Shown: positions 1 through 9,562, counted from the stretch's first letter. The stretch is DNA of 64,000 bases from an uncultured Prevotellaceae bacterium (GCA_902776475.1 CACYQD010000025.1:1-64000); one strand, 5' to 3'. Notes: generated from the sequence alone by a model not told the origin. Program-made: numbers and translations.

Positions 1-1
1 G

Positions 2-1759
2 AATTTCGCTGAAGGCATTCTCAACTACGACACCTGGGAGGTATTTGGCAACGAAGATGTCACAGGCATGTTTCATAGTGACGCTTCCGACGGTGACGGT
101 TGGGGACTTTTCCTCACCACAATCGAACAACCCGGTTTCGTGATGCTTAAATCAGGCAAGATCAACGTGAATGGGGCAGAGAACCCCACCCTTCTGTTCG
201 ACACGAAAGGCAAAGATATCACCAAAGCGGTGGTGTTTGGCAGCACTGATGACGGTGAATGGGTTGAGATACAAGAAATAGATCTCACCAGTGAGTATGC
301 CACCGCCAAGGTTCCACTTGGCAAGAGTGAGCGCTTCAGTCGCTTCGCCATCGGCGCTAATATCGTCAAAAACTCGGTAATAACGGGGGTTGACGAATCT
401 ACATGGCCATATACTTATGAATGGAACGACCTGCTGTTCATCGACAACATCAAGGTTGTGGACTTGCCGCCATACGATTTGGCGGTCGCCGTGGAAGCAC
501 CAAGAACAATCACTGCCGGACAGAAAGCCACCATCTCCGCGACCATTGAGAACAAAGGCGAGAATGCCGCCAACGGTTTCACATTGAAGATGACAGCCGG
601 TGATCAGGTACTGTCGGCAAGGAAACGGTCACCACCGAATTTGCCTCCAGCATTTTTGACGATGCTGCCGACCTGACCATCAGGGCTGAGGTTATCTTCG
701 ACAATGACAAGAAAGAGGCAAACAATGTGGCAGAAAGCAATATCAGCATCAAGGAGCCTTCAATAGCCCGCCCTCGTCATGTCACTGCCCAGCAAGATGC
801 CAACGGCAACGTAGAACTCACATGGCTGGCTCCTGACCCAGAGGAAATCAACGAAGTGACCGAGGACTTCCAATACTATGAGAACGGTGCCAACGAAACA
901 GGTCTTGTGGGCGACTGGACATTGGTGAACAACAATGGTGCCACGAAGGGTAGTTTGTTTCAAAACGGCTCTTTGGCCAGCGATGGCAAGGCCATGGCTT
1001 GGGAGGTCATCAAACCTTCTGAATACGGCATGATCTTGGATGAATTGAAAGGACCCAACGGCTCACTTGAAGAAGCCTTCCTCTTGTCAACATACAACAC
1101 AGACGAGGAAAATCAGTTTTTTCCTGACAATGACGACTGGCTCATCTCTCCCGAACTGCCAGGTGTGGGCACAAACCATCAGTTTCTCCATCACTGCCCT
1201 TGACACCTATTTCTTCGGCGGCGCTGCCAATTACGAAGTGCTGGTTTCCAGTACGGATCAGGAAATGGCCAATTTCACGAAGGTATATGAAGGTGTGATT
1301 ACCAAATATGGATGGCAGAGAGTTCAGGTCTCTCTGCCTGAAGGCACGAAACACTTCGCCATACGCAACATCACCGATGGCTATATTGCCTTGGCCATGA
1401 TGCTTGGCGACATCTCATACCTTTGCACGGGCGTTAACGTTGAAGCTTACCACATCTACTACGAAGGCATGAAGATTGCCACTGTCGTTGGAGACCAAAC
1501 CACCTACACAGTTGATGCCGACAAGGTGGAGTCAGGCGAGCGCACATTTGCCGTCAGTACTGTCAATGACAAAGGCCATGAGTCGAAACCCGTCACCGCC
1601 ACCATCAACGTGGCGGCAGGCATTAAACCGATTGTTGTCGAAGACAAGCCCTTTGATGTTTATGCTCTCGATGGCAAACTGATACGTAAACAGACAAATA
1701 GTCTGAACGGTCTAAAAGGCATTTACGTGATCAATGGCAAAACAGTGATGATAAAATAA
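2..1759 (+). pseudogene. Broken cleaved-adhesin/choice-of-anchor J secreted protein, 5' end outside window
   Basis: The reading frame is already open at base 2. It continues in that frame to about 615, resumes one frame lower after an apparent one-base loss (…GDQVLS then GKETVTTEF), and returns to the first frame after an apparent extra g in the ggg at about 1166-1168 (…LISPELPG then AQTISFSI). Joined, the product contains an early beta-rich domain, a CARDB/Ig-like linker (about 470-760), a second domain with the NDDWLISPEL motif typical of cleaved-adhesin/choice-of-anchor J modules, a fibronectin-like segment, and a C-terminal tail (DVYALDGKLIRKQ…KGIYVINGK) of the kind found on secreted Prevotella proteins. 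The two shifts compensate each other, so either the gene is decaying or the assembly has two errors. Neither site is a long homopolymer. Confidence 0.75.
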
Positions 1760-1804
1760 AGGCAGCGCCGAACATGAATTGACATCAGATATACCACATC
1801 CCCC

Positions 1805-1840
1805 ATAAAAAAGCTCCCCTGATTTGGGGAGCTTTTTTAT
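1805..1840. terminator. Bidirectional terminator between convergent genes
   Basis: A 13-bp perfect stem (aaaaaagctcccc pairing with ggggagctttttt) with a 6-base loop lies between the plus-strand adhesin remnant and the minus-strand GH57 gene. The flanking A and T runs give a U tract on both strands. Confidence 0.9.
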
Positions 1841-1852
1841 GGAAGATAACTG

Positions 1853-3256
1853 CTATTCTTCTTTCTTGGCAGGAGCCTTCTTGGCTGCCGGTTTCTTGGC
1901 AGCCGGTTTCTTGGCGGCAGGCTCTTTCTCGAGTTTGGCCTTCAGTTTGTCTTCCAGTTTCTGCATCTTGTCGATCTTGGCCTGGAGACGTGTGATTTCC
2001 TTGTCTTTCTTCTCGATTTCGTCACCCTGGTTCTTGATGGTGGTGAGCAGAGCATCGAGTTCATCATTGTCGATAGAATCGGGATAGAGTGCGTTGACCC
2101 TGTTGATGAAATCGCCAAGGATGTTCATGTAGTTGGTGAAGGCATCAAACGGTGTGCTGTAGATACCACGGTCGAGACCCACATTCGATGGCTTGGTGGT
2201 CATGAAACGGAAGTTGTTGGAAGCCTGCAGGTAGTCCCAGTCCTGGTTGATGCGCGGATCGTCGGCGATGCGCAGGCGGTCGGCGATGCTGTAGAGTTTG
2301 TTGAAAGCCTCACGCTGCATCGGGTTGCCGAGCCAGCAGCTCACGTCGCGCTCCTCGTCCACCCATGACAAGGTATCGGGCACGTCGAGGTTGCCCACGC
2401 TCTTCATCTTCAGGCAGATCTCTGTCGGTGTGGAGAAGGTGATGCCTTTCTGTTTTGCGCAAGCCGGGAGAGCCTTGAGGAACTCCAGGATATTGCTTGA
2501 CAGCGGTTGAGCGATACCGAGAGCCGAAAGTTCCATGAAGATGTTGATGATCTGCTCCTCTTCGGGGAAGTTGGCAATGCGGTCGATGTAGTTGTCGGCA
2601 AAGAGCGGATAGCCCTCCCACTCGCTGTTGTTGAAGCGCAGAGAGATATCATCGCTGAGCGTCACGTCGCGGAGCAACAGTTTGAGGTTGGGAGCGATGG
2701 CGCAGTTATACACATAGTGAGGAGATTTCCATCCGAGCACATGCTTGGCGCCCTCGGTGAGCATGCCTTTGAATCCCATGGCGGCAGCCTGTCCGCCGAT
2801 GTCGTCGCTGTAAATCAGCGAGGAGTTGCGGAGCACCTGAGGCTCTTGTCCGAAATACTCCTTGATCTTGACACATTGTTTTTTGACGTCACGTGCGAAG
2901 GAAGCCTCGTTGGCGAGAGCAGCCAGTCCGTGTGAGTAAGGCTCTGCGAGGAATTCCACGCATCCAGTGGCATTGAGTTCCTGGAGTTTCTCCAGCACCT
3001 GAGGCGCATGCATCTCCAGCTGTTCGATACCCGTACCGGAGAGAGAGAAAGCCACCTTGAAATAGTTTCCATTCTGAGCGATCATCTCCTGGATGGCGTT
3101 GAGGGCCGGCATATAAGAACGGTTGGCGATGTCGGTGATGGAGCGCTCATTCTCATAATCATCATAGTAATAGTGGTCGGTACCGATATCGAAGAAGCGG
3201 TAACGCTTGAGATGGATGATCTGATGTATCTCAAAATATAAGCAAATTGTTTTCAT
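1853..3256 (-). CDS. Glycoside hydrolase family 57 (alpha-amylase-like) with Lys/Ala/Pro-rich tail
   Basis: 467 aa, intracellular (no signal peptide). The N-terminal FEIHQIIHLKRYRFFDIG and the EFLAEPYSHGL and SDDIGGQAAAMGF blocks match the Bacteroidetes GH57 alpha-amylase-like family that acts on alpha-1,4-glucans. The catalytic barrel covers about residues 1-385. A charged coiled coil follows (about 390-440), then a tail from about 445 built of AAKKP repeats, resembling a histone H1/DNA-binding tail and unusual on a glucan enzyme. It is the last gene of a three-gene operon, 16 bases after the glycosyltransferase. Substrate is inferred from the neighbours (glycogen synthase-like and debranching enzymes). 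The family call is firm; the exact reaction is not proven. Confidence 0.88.
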   Translation of the reverse strand: MKTICLYFEIHQIIHLKRYRFFDIGTDHYYYDDYENERSITDIANRSYMPALNAIQEMIAQNGNYFKVAFSLSGTGIEQLEMHAPQVLEKLQELNATGCVEFLAEPYSHGLAALANEASFARDVKKQCVKIKEYFGQEPQVLRNSSLIYSDDIGGQAAAMGFKGMLTEGAKHVLGWKSPHYVYNCAIAPNLKLLLRDVTLSDDISLRFNNSEWEGYPLFADNYIDRIANFPEEEQIINIFMELSALGIAQPLSSNILEFLKALPACAKQKGITFSTPTEICLKMKSVGNLDVPDTLSWVDEERDVSCWLGNPMQREAFNKLYSIADRLRIADDPRINQDWDYLQASNNFRFMTTKPSNVGLDRGIYSTPFDAFTNYMNILGDFINRVNALYPDSIDNDELDALLTTIKNQGDEIEKKDKEITRLQAKIDKMQKLEDKLKAKLEKEPAAKKPAAKKPAAKKAPAKKEE

Positions 3257-3272
3257 TTTGGTATTTTTTTAA

Positions 3273-4538
3273 TTACTTATTAAGTGTGCGGATGTAAAGT
3301 TCCTTGATCCAGCGGCCCACCTTCTCCCATGTGATCTGGTCGACCTCGCGCTTGCCTTCATCCTGGAGGAAGTGGAACAGGCTGTCATTGTGACAGATGG
3401 AGTAGATGGCATCGGCCAGGGCGTGAATATCCCAGTAATCGACCTTGATGCAGTTGTGCAGGATCTCGGCGCAGCCACTCTGCCATGAGATGATGGACGG
3501 AGTGCCGCACTGCATGGCCTCAAGCGGTGAGATACCGAAAGGTTCGCTGACCGACGGCATGACATAGACATCGGAGTCTTTGAGGCACTCATACACCTGT
3601 TTGCCCCTCATGAATCCCGGGAAGTGGAACCTGTCGGCGATGCCCCTTTCGGCAGCCAGTTGGATCATGGCGTCCATCATATCACCTGAGCCCGCCATGC
3701 AGAAGCGCACGTTGCGAGTGCGGTGGAGCACCATGTTGGCAGCCTCGACGAAGTATTCGGGACCTTTCTGCATGGTGATACGTCCGAGGAAGGTCACCAC
3801 TTTCTCCTTTCCCGTATGGTCGGGTCTGGGGATGTCCTGCAGTTCCTGCCGGAGCGGATAGACGGCGTTGTGCACGGTGAACACTTTCTTGGGGTCTTGG
3901 TAATAATGGTTGATGACCGTACGACGGGTGAGTTCCGACACGCACATGATGCAGTCAGCATTGTCCATACCGTCTTTTTCGATGGAATAGACGGTGGGGT
4001 TCACCTTGCCGCGGCTGCGGTCGAAGTCGGTGGCATGGACATGGATGCAGAGCGGTTTGCCGCTCACTTTCTTGGCATGGATGCCTGCGGGATAGGTCAG
4101 CCAGTCGTGCGCATGTATGATGTCGAATTCCTCAGTCCGAGCCACCACGCCAGCGATGACGGAATAGTTGTTGATTTCCTCGTGAAGGTTCTTCGGGTAT
4201 CCCCCTGCGAACTCCATACATCCCAAGTCATTGACGTGCATGTAGTTGAAATCAGCATAGATATTCTCCCTCAACTTGTAGTAGTAGTCAGGATCCATGA
4301 TGTTTCCGATACGGCTTTTCACATAGTCATAATCGACGTCTCTCCAAGCGATGGGCACGGCGCACATACCGACGATGCGGCAAGCCTTGGAGTCTTCATC
4401 GCCGAACGGTTTCGGCAGGCAGAGCGTGATATCCATGTCGCCCTGTGCATACAAGCCTTCGGAAATGCCATAATTAGCGGTGGCGAGTCCACCGAACACA
4501 TGAGGAGGATACTCCCAGCCAAACATTAAAACTTTCAT
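3273..4538 (-). CDS. Glycosyltransferase family 4, glycogen synthase-like
   Basis: 421 aa, soluble GT-B fold. The start MKVLMFGWEYPPHVFGGLA has the glycine-rich donor-site loop of glycogen/starch synthases and GT4 enzymes. HAHDW in the middle and GRITMQKGPEYFVEAA open the two Rossmann halves. EPFGISPLEAMQCGTPSI is the EX7E nucleotide-sugar motif. It lies between the debranching enzyme (15 bases upstream) and the GH57 gene, so transfer of glucose to an alpha-glucan chain is the likely role. Bacteroidetes genomes often carry this trio. Donor (ADP- or UDP-glucose) cannot be read from sequence. Confidence 0.88.
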   Translation of the reverse strand: MKVLMFGWEYPPHVFGGLATANYGISEGLYAQGDMDITLCLPKPFGDEDSKACRIVGMCAVPIAWRDVDYDYVKSRIGNIMDPDYYYKLRENIYADFNYMHVNDLGCMEFAGGYPKNLHEEINNYSVIAGVVARTEEFDIIHAHDWLTYPAGIHAKKVSGKPLCIHVHATDFDRSRGKVNPTVYSIEKDGMDNADCIMCVSELTRRTVINHYYQDPKKVFTVHNAVYPLRQELQDIPRPDHTGKEKVVTFLGRITMQKGPEYFVEAANMVLHRTRNVRFCMAGSGDMMDAMIQLAAERGIADRFHFPGFMRGKQVYECLKDSDVYVMPSVSEPFGISPLEAMQCGTPSIISWQSGCAEILHNCIKVDYWDIHALADAIYSICHNDSLFHFLQDEGKREVDQITWEKVGRWIKELYIRTLNK

Positions 4539-4553
4539 ATTTCGTCTCCTCCT

Positions 4554-6503
4554 TTATTTAGAATAATTGTATGATTCGAGCAGGTTGAGCGTCCTCAGGA
4601 TCTCTGCCACGTTCATGGCGAACGACATGGCTCCTCTGCCGAGGAACGGCGGGTTGCCGTCAAACAGTTCGCTGATAGTACCCAGGCAGTGGTAGTTCAT
4701 CTCATCCTCATATCCCACCATCTGTCTTTCGATGAAGCTCAGTCGGGTGCGCTTGTAGAGTTTCAGGCAGGCCTCCATATAGAAGCCTCCGAGCCACGGC
4801 CATGCCGTTCCCTGATGATAGGCATAGTCACGCTGTGTCTGCGGACCGACGTACATCGGATTATATCCTCCACTCTTTGGAGAGAGTGACCGCAGGCCCT
4901 TGGGTGTGAGCAGTTCGCGGGTGCAGACATCGAGCACACTCTTTTTCTGCTGCTGGTCGAGCGGAGAGTAGTCGAGTGCCACAGCGAAGATCATGTTGGG
5001 TCGTACGCTCCAGTCCATCATATTGCCATCCACATAGTCATAGAGATAGCCATATTCATTGAGGAACGTATCGACGAATGAAGTCTTGCACAGTTCGGCT
5101 CTCTTGGTCAGGTCTTCCGCCCGATCCTCACGGCCTTCCTCTGTAGCGATGGAAGCAGCGAAGCGCAGAGCGTTGTACCACAAGGCATTAAACTCCACGA
5201 TGTAGCCTGTGCGCGGCACCACTGGCCGGCCGTTGGCTGTGGAGTTCATCCAAGTGACAGCCTGGTCGCGTCCTTCGGTATGGAGCAGTCCATTCTCCTC
5301 AAGCGTGAGGTTTGGATGCTCGTTTCCGATGATGTAGTCGATGATGTCGTCAACCAGTTTTCCGTACATGGAGATGCATTTTGCACGTCCGCATTCCTTG
5401 GCATATTGCTGGACGGCCCAGATGGCCCACAGGGGAACATCAGGTTGCTCCATCTCATAGATATGTCCTTTGATGTCCTTGCCCTCCATGAAAGCCCTGA
5501 GTTCCCGCTCAGCGGTCTTCATCACCAGTTCGAAGTAATCCTGTTCCTCGATGGCGAGGGTCAGACCCGGCAGAGAGATGAACGTGTCTCTTGCACGGCA
5601 TTTAAACCACGGGTAACCGGCGAGGAGGTATCTCTCGTCGTTGGGCAATCTCTTGTGGAACTGGTGTGCGGCATTGACCAGGCAGTGGAAGAAGTTGTCG
5701 CGCGGGTTGCGCTCTGCCACCTCCGACTCAAAGAGTTTCTTGAGTGTAGCCGTCCGGATTTTCGAGGTGGAAGCAGAGAAGACGATGCTCTCTCCCTTCT
5801 TGATCTGAGCCTCGAAATAGCCAGGTACGTAGAGGTCTTCGTTGGAAGCGTAGCCACGCTCCTGCTCCTTGGGGTATTCGATGCCCCTGTACCAGTCGGG
5901 CTGGAAAACGAATTCATTTTTCTTGCTGAACTGCATGTAGAGGTCGGGATATCCCGCATACATACATGTCTTGATACCGTTGTCAACAGGAGTGTAGTCT
6001 CTGCTTGCCGTATAGTTCTCATGGGTGAAGGCCCTCACGCTTCTGAAGGCGAGGAAAGGTCTGAACCGCAAAGTTGTAGCAGAGTGAGCGTCTTCGAGGG
6101 TGTAGCGGATAAGGATGCGGTCCTCATAGTGCTGGAAGACGACCTCTTTCTTGAGAATGACACCACCCACCCTGTAAGTAGTGGTGGGTACTTTGTCGCA
6201 GTCAAACGAACGGATGTACTTGTGCCCCTTGGGGCTGTAGTTGTTGCCCTGATACTTATGGAGTCCCAAATTGAATTCAGCTCCATGCTGGATGACTGTC
6301 ACGTCGAGTGAGGAGAGCAGCACATGGTTTTCGTCATCCAGTTCAGGGATGGGAACCACGAGCAGTCCGTGATACTTGCGCGTGTTGCAGTCGACAATTG
6401 TGGAACACGAATATGCTCCGGAGCGGTTGGTTCTCAACAGTTCACGGGGCAGTGATTCCTCCAAGTTGGTCATCAGCGCCTTTTCTAATCGTAGATAACT
6501 CAT
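4554..6503 (-). CDS. Glycogen debranching enzyme (amylo-alpha-1,6-glucosidase type)
   Basis: 649 aa, cytoplasmic. The N-terminal half (about 20-270) is the beta-rich GDE_N domain beginning SLPRELLRTNRSGAYSCST. The C-terminal half (about 290-640) is an (alpha/alpha)6 barrel with AGYPWFKCRARDTFISLPG, EQPDVPLWAIWAVQQY and YHQGTAWPWLGGFY blocks typical of the GDE_C/GH133 family. It removes alpha-1,6-linked branch glucose from glycogen. First gene of the operon: promoter box at 6593-6600 and a strong hairpin at 6559-6578 in the leader. Length is normal for the bacterial family. Confidence 0.9.
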   Translation of the reverse strand: MSYLRLEKALMTNLEESLPRELLRTNRSGAYSCSTIVDCNTRKYHGLLVVPIPELDDENHVLLSSLDVTVIQHGAEFNLGLHKYQGNNYSPKGHKYIRSFDCDKVPTTTYRVGGVILKKEVVFQHYEDRILIRYTLEDAHSATTLRFRPFLAFRSVRAFTHENYTASRDYTPVDNGIKTCMYAGYPDLYMQFSKKNEFVFQPDWYRGIEYPKEQERGYASNEDLYVPGYFEAQIKKGESIVFSASTSKIRTATLKKLFESEVAERNPRDNFFHCLVNAAHQFHKRLPNDERYLLAGYPWFKCRARDTFISLPGLTLAIEEQDYFELVMKTAERELRAFMEGKDIKGHIYEMEQPDVPLWAIWAVQQYAKECGRAKCISMYGKLVDDIIDYIIGNEHPNLTLEENGLLHTEGRDQAVTWMNSTANGRPVVPRTGYIVEFNALWYNALRFAASIATEEGREDRAEDLTKRAELCKTSFVDTFLNEYGYLYDYVDGNMMDWSVRPNMIFAVALDYSPLDQQQKKSVLDVCTRELLTPKGLRSLSPKSGGYNPMYVGPQTQRDYAYHQGTAWPWLGGFYMEACLKLYKRTRLSFIERQMVGYEDEMNYHCLGTISELFDGNPPFLGRGAMSFAMNVAEILRTLNLLESYNYSK

Positions 6504-6558
6504 AGTTGTTCTATTAAGGTTTTAAAAAAATCGTATCAGATTCAGATAACGTCATATT

Positions 6559-6578
6559 AGTCCATGTTGGCATGGACT
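6559..6578 (-). promoter_or_regulatory. Perfect inverted repeat in glycogen operon leader
   Basis: AGTCCATG, four-base spacer, CATGGACT: an 8-bp perfect dyad between the -7 box (6593-6600) and the start codon (6503). There is no U tract. It could be an operator just downstream of transcription start or an RNA hairpin in the leader. Confidence 0.5.
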
Positions 6579-6592
6579 TCGTTAAATCTGTT

Positions 6593-6600
6593 CAAAGATA
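6593..6600 (-). promoter_or_regulatory. Bacteroidetes -7 box (TATCTTTG) for glycogen operon
   Basis: Matches TAnnTTTG on the minus strand, about 93 bases upstream of the debranching enzyme start. Confidence 0.65.
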
Positions 6601-6714
6601 ATCATTTTTGTCAAGTGTTCAAAATTATCCTCCCTTTTTTTCTTCTTTTCTCCTTATTTTATGTTTTTCAGTATATTTTTCGACTTCACGAAGGCCTAAT
6701 CAAGGGAAAATTGC

Positions 6715-6722
6715 TAATTTTG
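6715..6722 (+). promoter_or_regulatory. Bacteroidetes -7 box (TAATTTTG) for Crp-family gene
   Basis: Matches TAnnTTTG, 64 bases before the start codon at 6787. It diverges from the glycogen operon promoter. Confidence 0.6.
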
Positions 6723-6786
6723 CACGGCTGCTCTGCAGTCAGGGTTTTCATCCATCAACAACACGATCATCTCATCCTTCCGGTCC

Positions 6787-7494
6787 ATGTCAATACGGCA
6801 TCACAGCATCGACAAGAACAGCGCGGCCACTGAGGTATGCGGTCTTTGGCCGTCGCTCACTGACGCGCAGTGCGCACTGATCAGTGAGCACCTTCACATC
6901 GTGCGATACAAGAAAAACGACATCATTTACTCGGAGAAAGACTCCCCGAGCCAGATGTTTTTCCTGTTGAGCGGCAAGGTAAAGGTGCTGAAGGACGGTG
7001 TGGGCGGCCGCAACCAGATAGTGAGGGTAGTCAAGCCCGTGGAGATGTTTGGCTACCGTGCCTATTTCGCCGAGGCCAGCCACCGCACGACAGCCATGGC
7101 CTTTGAGTCATCGGTGGTGGCCTCTGTCCCGATGGAAGTCATCGAGCAGGTGATGCGCAAGAATCCGGAGATGAGCCTCCAAGTGGTGCGTCATCTCTCG
7201 ATTCTCCTTGGACAGTCAGACGACCGTACGGTCAACCTGACGCAGAAGCACATCCGCGGCCGTCTGGCCGAGGCCATACTGTTTTTGAAAGAGAATTATG
7301 GTGTGGAGGAAGACGGTTGCACGCTGAGCATCTACCTGAGCCGTGAGGACCTGGCCAACCTGTCGAACATGACCACGAGCAATGCCATCCGCACCCTGTC
7401 GAGTTTCGCTGTTGAGAAAATCATCGCGATTGACGGCAAGAAGATCAAGATCGTGCAAGAAGAGGAATTGCGGAAAGTGTCGAAGATGGGTTGA
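6787..7494 (+). CDS. Crp/Fnr-family transcriptional regulator
   Basis: 235 aa. Residues about 30-140 form a cyclic-nucleotide-binding-type beta barrel (IIYSEKDSPSQMFFLLSGKVKVLKDG). Residues about 160-225 form a winged helix-turn-helix with LSREDLANLSNMTTSNAIRTL as recognition region. No cysteine cluster of the FNR type is visible at the N-terminus. Divergently transcribed from the glycogen operon with 283 bases between starts, so control of that operon is possible but only inferred. The effector cannot be assigned from sequence. Confidence 0.88.
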   Translation: MSIRHHSIDKNSAATEVCGLWPSLTDAQCALISEHLHIVRYKKNDIIYSEKDSPSQMFFLLSGKVKVLKDGVGGRNQIVRVVKPVEMFGYRAYFAEASHRTTAMAFESSVVASVPMEVIEQVMRKNPEMSLQVVRHLSILLGQSDDRTVNLTQKHIRGRLAEAILFLKENYGVEEDGCTLSIYLSREDLANLSNMTTSNAIRTLSSFAVEKIIAIDGKKIKIVQEEELRKVSKMG

Positions 7495-7500
7495 GCCCGA

Positions 7501-8433
7501 CTATGGGATGATGAAGTTGATCACCTCCTGTTCGACCATCACCTTGAATGGTCCTACGGGTGTGTTCATGACCCTTCCGTCGATGCCCACGAGTGCTCTT
7601 TCCGCCTTATCAACAAAGATTTCCCTTGTGCGGTAAGGATGTACGCTGCGGTGATTGAGAATTTTCCCGCTGTAGAGGAGATAGAAGCCCTCTATCAGTT
7701 GCGTCATCTCAGGGTGATAGATCACCGACACGTCAAGCAGTCCGTTATAGGGCACCGCACTGGGTGTGAAACCATATCCCTGAGCATTGCCGATACATAC
7801 CGTCATCACCTTTCTGTCAATCACATCGGTATCGATACGCAGTTTCATTTTATACTCCAGCCGCTGGAAGATCATCAGGAGCGACGAGGGGATGAAGGTC
7901 AGTTTCCGCCATCCGAACGAACCGCTTGCCCATCTGCGCTTTTTGATGACCGATGCCACGAGTCCGATGCTCAGGCAGTTGAGGAAATAGCGGTGACATT
8001 TCTCATTTTTGCTGTTGGTGTAACGGATGCAGCCCAGATCCACCTTTCTCACCCTGCCATTGTTGATGATGTCGATGCACTCTTCGACCTCATTGTCTTT
8101 GATGCCCCAGAAATGGGCGAAGTCGTTCATCAAACCATTGGGGATGACACCGAGCCGGATGGAGTCACGCTCCTCCTCCGGAGTATGCATCAAGCAATTG
8201 ACCGCATCGTTGAGTGCGGAGTCGCCTCCGACGATCACTATGGTTTTATAGCCGTTGTTGATCATCATTTTGACCAGGCGGTCAACACTGCTGGAGTGCT
8301 CGCTTTGCACGAAGTCATAGCTGATGCCCTTTTCCTTGAGGCATTTCTCCACTTTCTCCCATTTCGCATGTGGTCGGAGGGCTCCGCTTTTCGGGCAGAA
8401 CACGATTCCCCATTTGTTTTGTTCGACTGACAT
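7501..8433 (-). CDS. Diacylglycerol kinase-family lipid kinase
   Basis: 310 aa from the chosen start MSVEQNKWGIVFCPKSG. The catalytic-domain motif IVIVGGDSALNDAVNCL corresponds to the GGDGT-type nucleotide loop; here the second half is GDSA instead of GDGT, a variant. LGVIPNGLMNDFAHFWGI is the conserved second loop. The C-terminal beta-sandwich ends at VINFIIP. An in-frame ATG at 8475 would add 14 residues but overlaps the end of miaA; the start at 8433 leaves 10 bases after miaA and fits better. Probably phosphorylates a membrane lipid (diacylglycerol or sphingoid base); substrate unknown. Confidence 0.8.
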   Translation of the reverse strand: MSVEQNKWGIVFCPKSGALRPHAKWEKVEKCLKEKGISYDFVQSEHSSSVDRLVKMMINNGYKTIVIVGGDSALNDAVNCLMHTPEEERDSIRLGVIPNGLMNDFAHFWGIKDNEVEECIDIINNGRVRKVDLGCIRYTNSKNEKCHRYFLNCLSIGLVASVIKKRRWASGSFGWRKLTFIPSSLLMIFQRLEYKMKLRIDTDVIDRKVMTVCIGNAQGYGFTPSAVPYNGLLDVSVIYHPEMTQLIEGFYLLYSGKILNHRSVHPYRTREIFVDKAERALVGIDGRVMNTPVGPFKVMVEQEVINFIIP

Positions 8434-8443
8434 ATCTGATAGA

Positions 8444-9406
8444 TTAGGTTTCTTGGTTGGCATGACTTGCCGCATCCTGGCATGCCATCAGTTGATGAAT
8501 GGCGTCGAGTTTCTGGTCAAGGGGCCACATCGCATCAATCCAGTGGATGTGTGTTCCCCGCCGCTCCATGCCCCGGAACCACGTCATCTGCCTTTTGGCA
8601 AACTGATGGATGGCGATTTCCAGTTGCCGGAACATCTCCTCGAAAGAGAGTTTTCCGATCACGTATTCGGTGACGTACTTGTATTCCAGTCCATAGTAGA
8701 TGAGATCTTCGGCCGGTATGCCGCTGTCGAGCAAGGCCTTCACCTCCTCCACCATGCCCTCATCCAATCGCTGGCGCAGCCTCATGGTGATGCGCCTGCG
8801 GCGTTCTTCGCGTGAGATATCCACACCTATGATGATAGAGTCAATTTTCGGGAAGAATCTATCACTGACCGGTGTATGGAGATGATATTCCTCGATTTCT
8901 ATTGCCCGGATTGCTCTTTGCGCAGTGTCCACGTCGGTGCGGTTGTGCATGATGGTACCATTGCGGCGCTTGAGTTCCTTGAGCATCTCGGTCAGTTCAT
9001 CCAGGGATTTTCCCTCCAGTCTCTGCCGCAGTTCATCATTCTGCGGCACAGGTGAAAGCTGATAGCCCATGAGCACGGCCTCGAGATACAGTCCTGTTCC
9101 GCCACAGAGAATCGGCGTCACCCCTCGCTGCATGATATCGTTGTAGGCCTGCAGGAAATCCTGCTGATACTCAAAGAGGTTGTATTTCGTGCCTGGTTCG
9201 CGGATATCCACAAGATGGCAAGGTATATGCTTGTCGCCCACCACATAGTCGCCGAGGTCTTTTCCCGTGCCGATATCCATTCTGCGATACACCTGACGGC
9301 TGTCGGCACTGATGATCTCGCCGCCGACATCAGCAGCGAGCGCAGCAGCCAAGCGGGTTTTCCCACTTGCCGTTGGTCCGAGGATGGTGATCATCTGTCT
9401 GTTCAT
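8444..9406 (-). CDS. miaA: tRNA dimethylallyltransferase MiaA
   Basis: 320 aa from ATG at 9406. MITILGPTASGKT is the P-loop; ISADSRQVYRRMDIGTGK is the DSRQ-containing substrate loop; CGGTGLYLEAVL and TDVDTAQRAIRAIE are family signatures. It attaches dimethylallyl to A37 of tRNAs reading UNN codons. A TTG at 9424 could also open the frame but lies only about 10 bases below the predicted transcription start, so the ATG is preferred. The lipid kinase gene follows in the same direction. Confidence 0.95.
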   Translation of the reverse strand: MNRQMITILGPTASGKTRLAAALAADVGGEIISADSRQVYRRMDIGTGKDLGDYVVGDKHIPCHLVDIREPGTKYNLFEYQQDFLQAYNDIMQRGVTPILCGGTGLYLEAVLMGYQLSPVPQNDELRQRLEGKSLDELTEMLKELKRRNGTIMHNRTDVDTAQRAIRAIEIEEYHLHTPVSDRFFPKIDSIIIGVDISREERRRRITMRLRQRLDEGMVEEVKALLDSGIPAEDLIYYGLEYKYVTEYVIGKLSFEEMFRQLEIAIHQFAKRQMTWFRGMERRGTHIHWIDAMWPLDQKLDAIHQLMACQDAASHANQET

Positions 9407-9437
9407 ATCCGGGTGAAGCCACAAGGAGATTCGGCTA

Positions 9438-9445
9438 CAAATTTA
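9438..9445 (-). promoter_or_regulatory. Bacteroidetes -7 box (TAAATTTG) for miaA
   Basis: Matches TAnnTTTG on the minus strand about 32 bases upstream of the miaA ATG. This supports the 9406 start. Confidence 0.6.
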
Positions 9446-9532
9446 GTGAAAGATGAAGACAAAACAAAATAAAAGAAATCTTTTTATGTTTTTCGCTGTT
9501 GTTTGTCGGTGCCTCACCTGTCATCATAGCCG

Positions 9533-9562
9533 AAAAAAGCCGTCCGGCAAACCGAACGGCTT
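9533..9562 (-). terminator. Terminator of gap
   Basis: An 11-bp stem with one mismatch (aagccgtccgg / ccgaacggctt, loop caaa). On the minus strand it is followed by a run of six T. It lies 28 bases beyond the gap stop codon. Confidence 0.88.

Noticed and set aside
600..1180. Programmed frameshifting in the adhesin-like gene
   Set aside because: No slippery heptamer or downstream stimulatory structure is evident, and the shifts are in opposite directions at unrelated sites.
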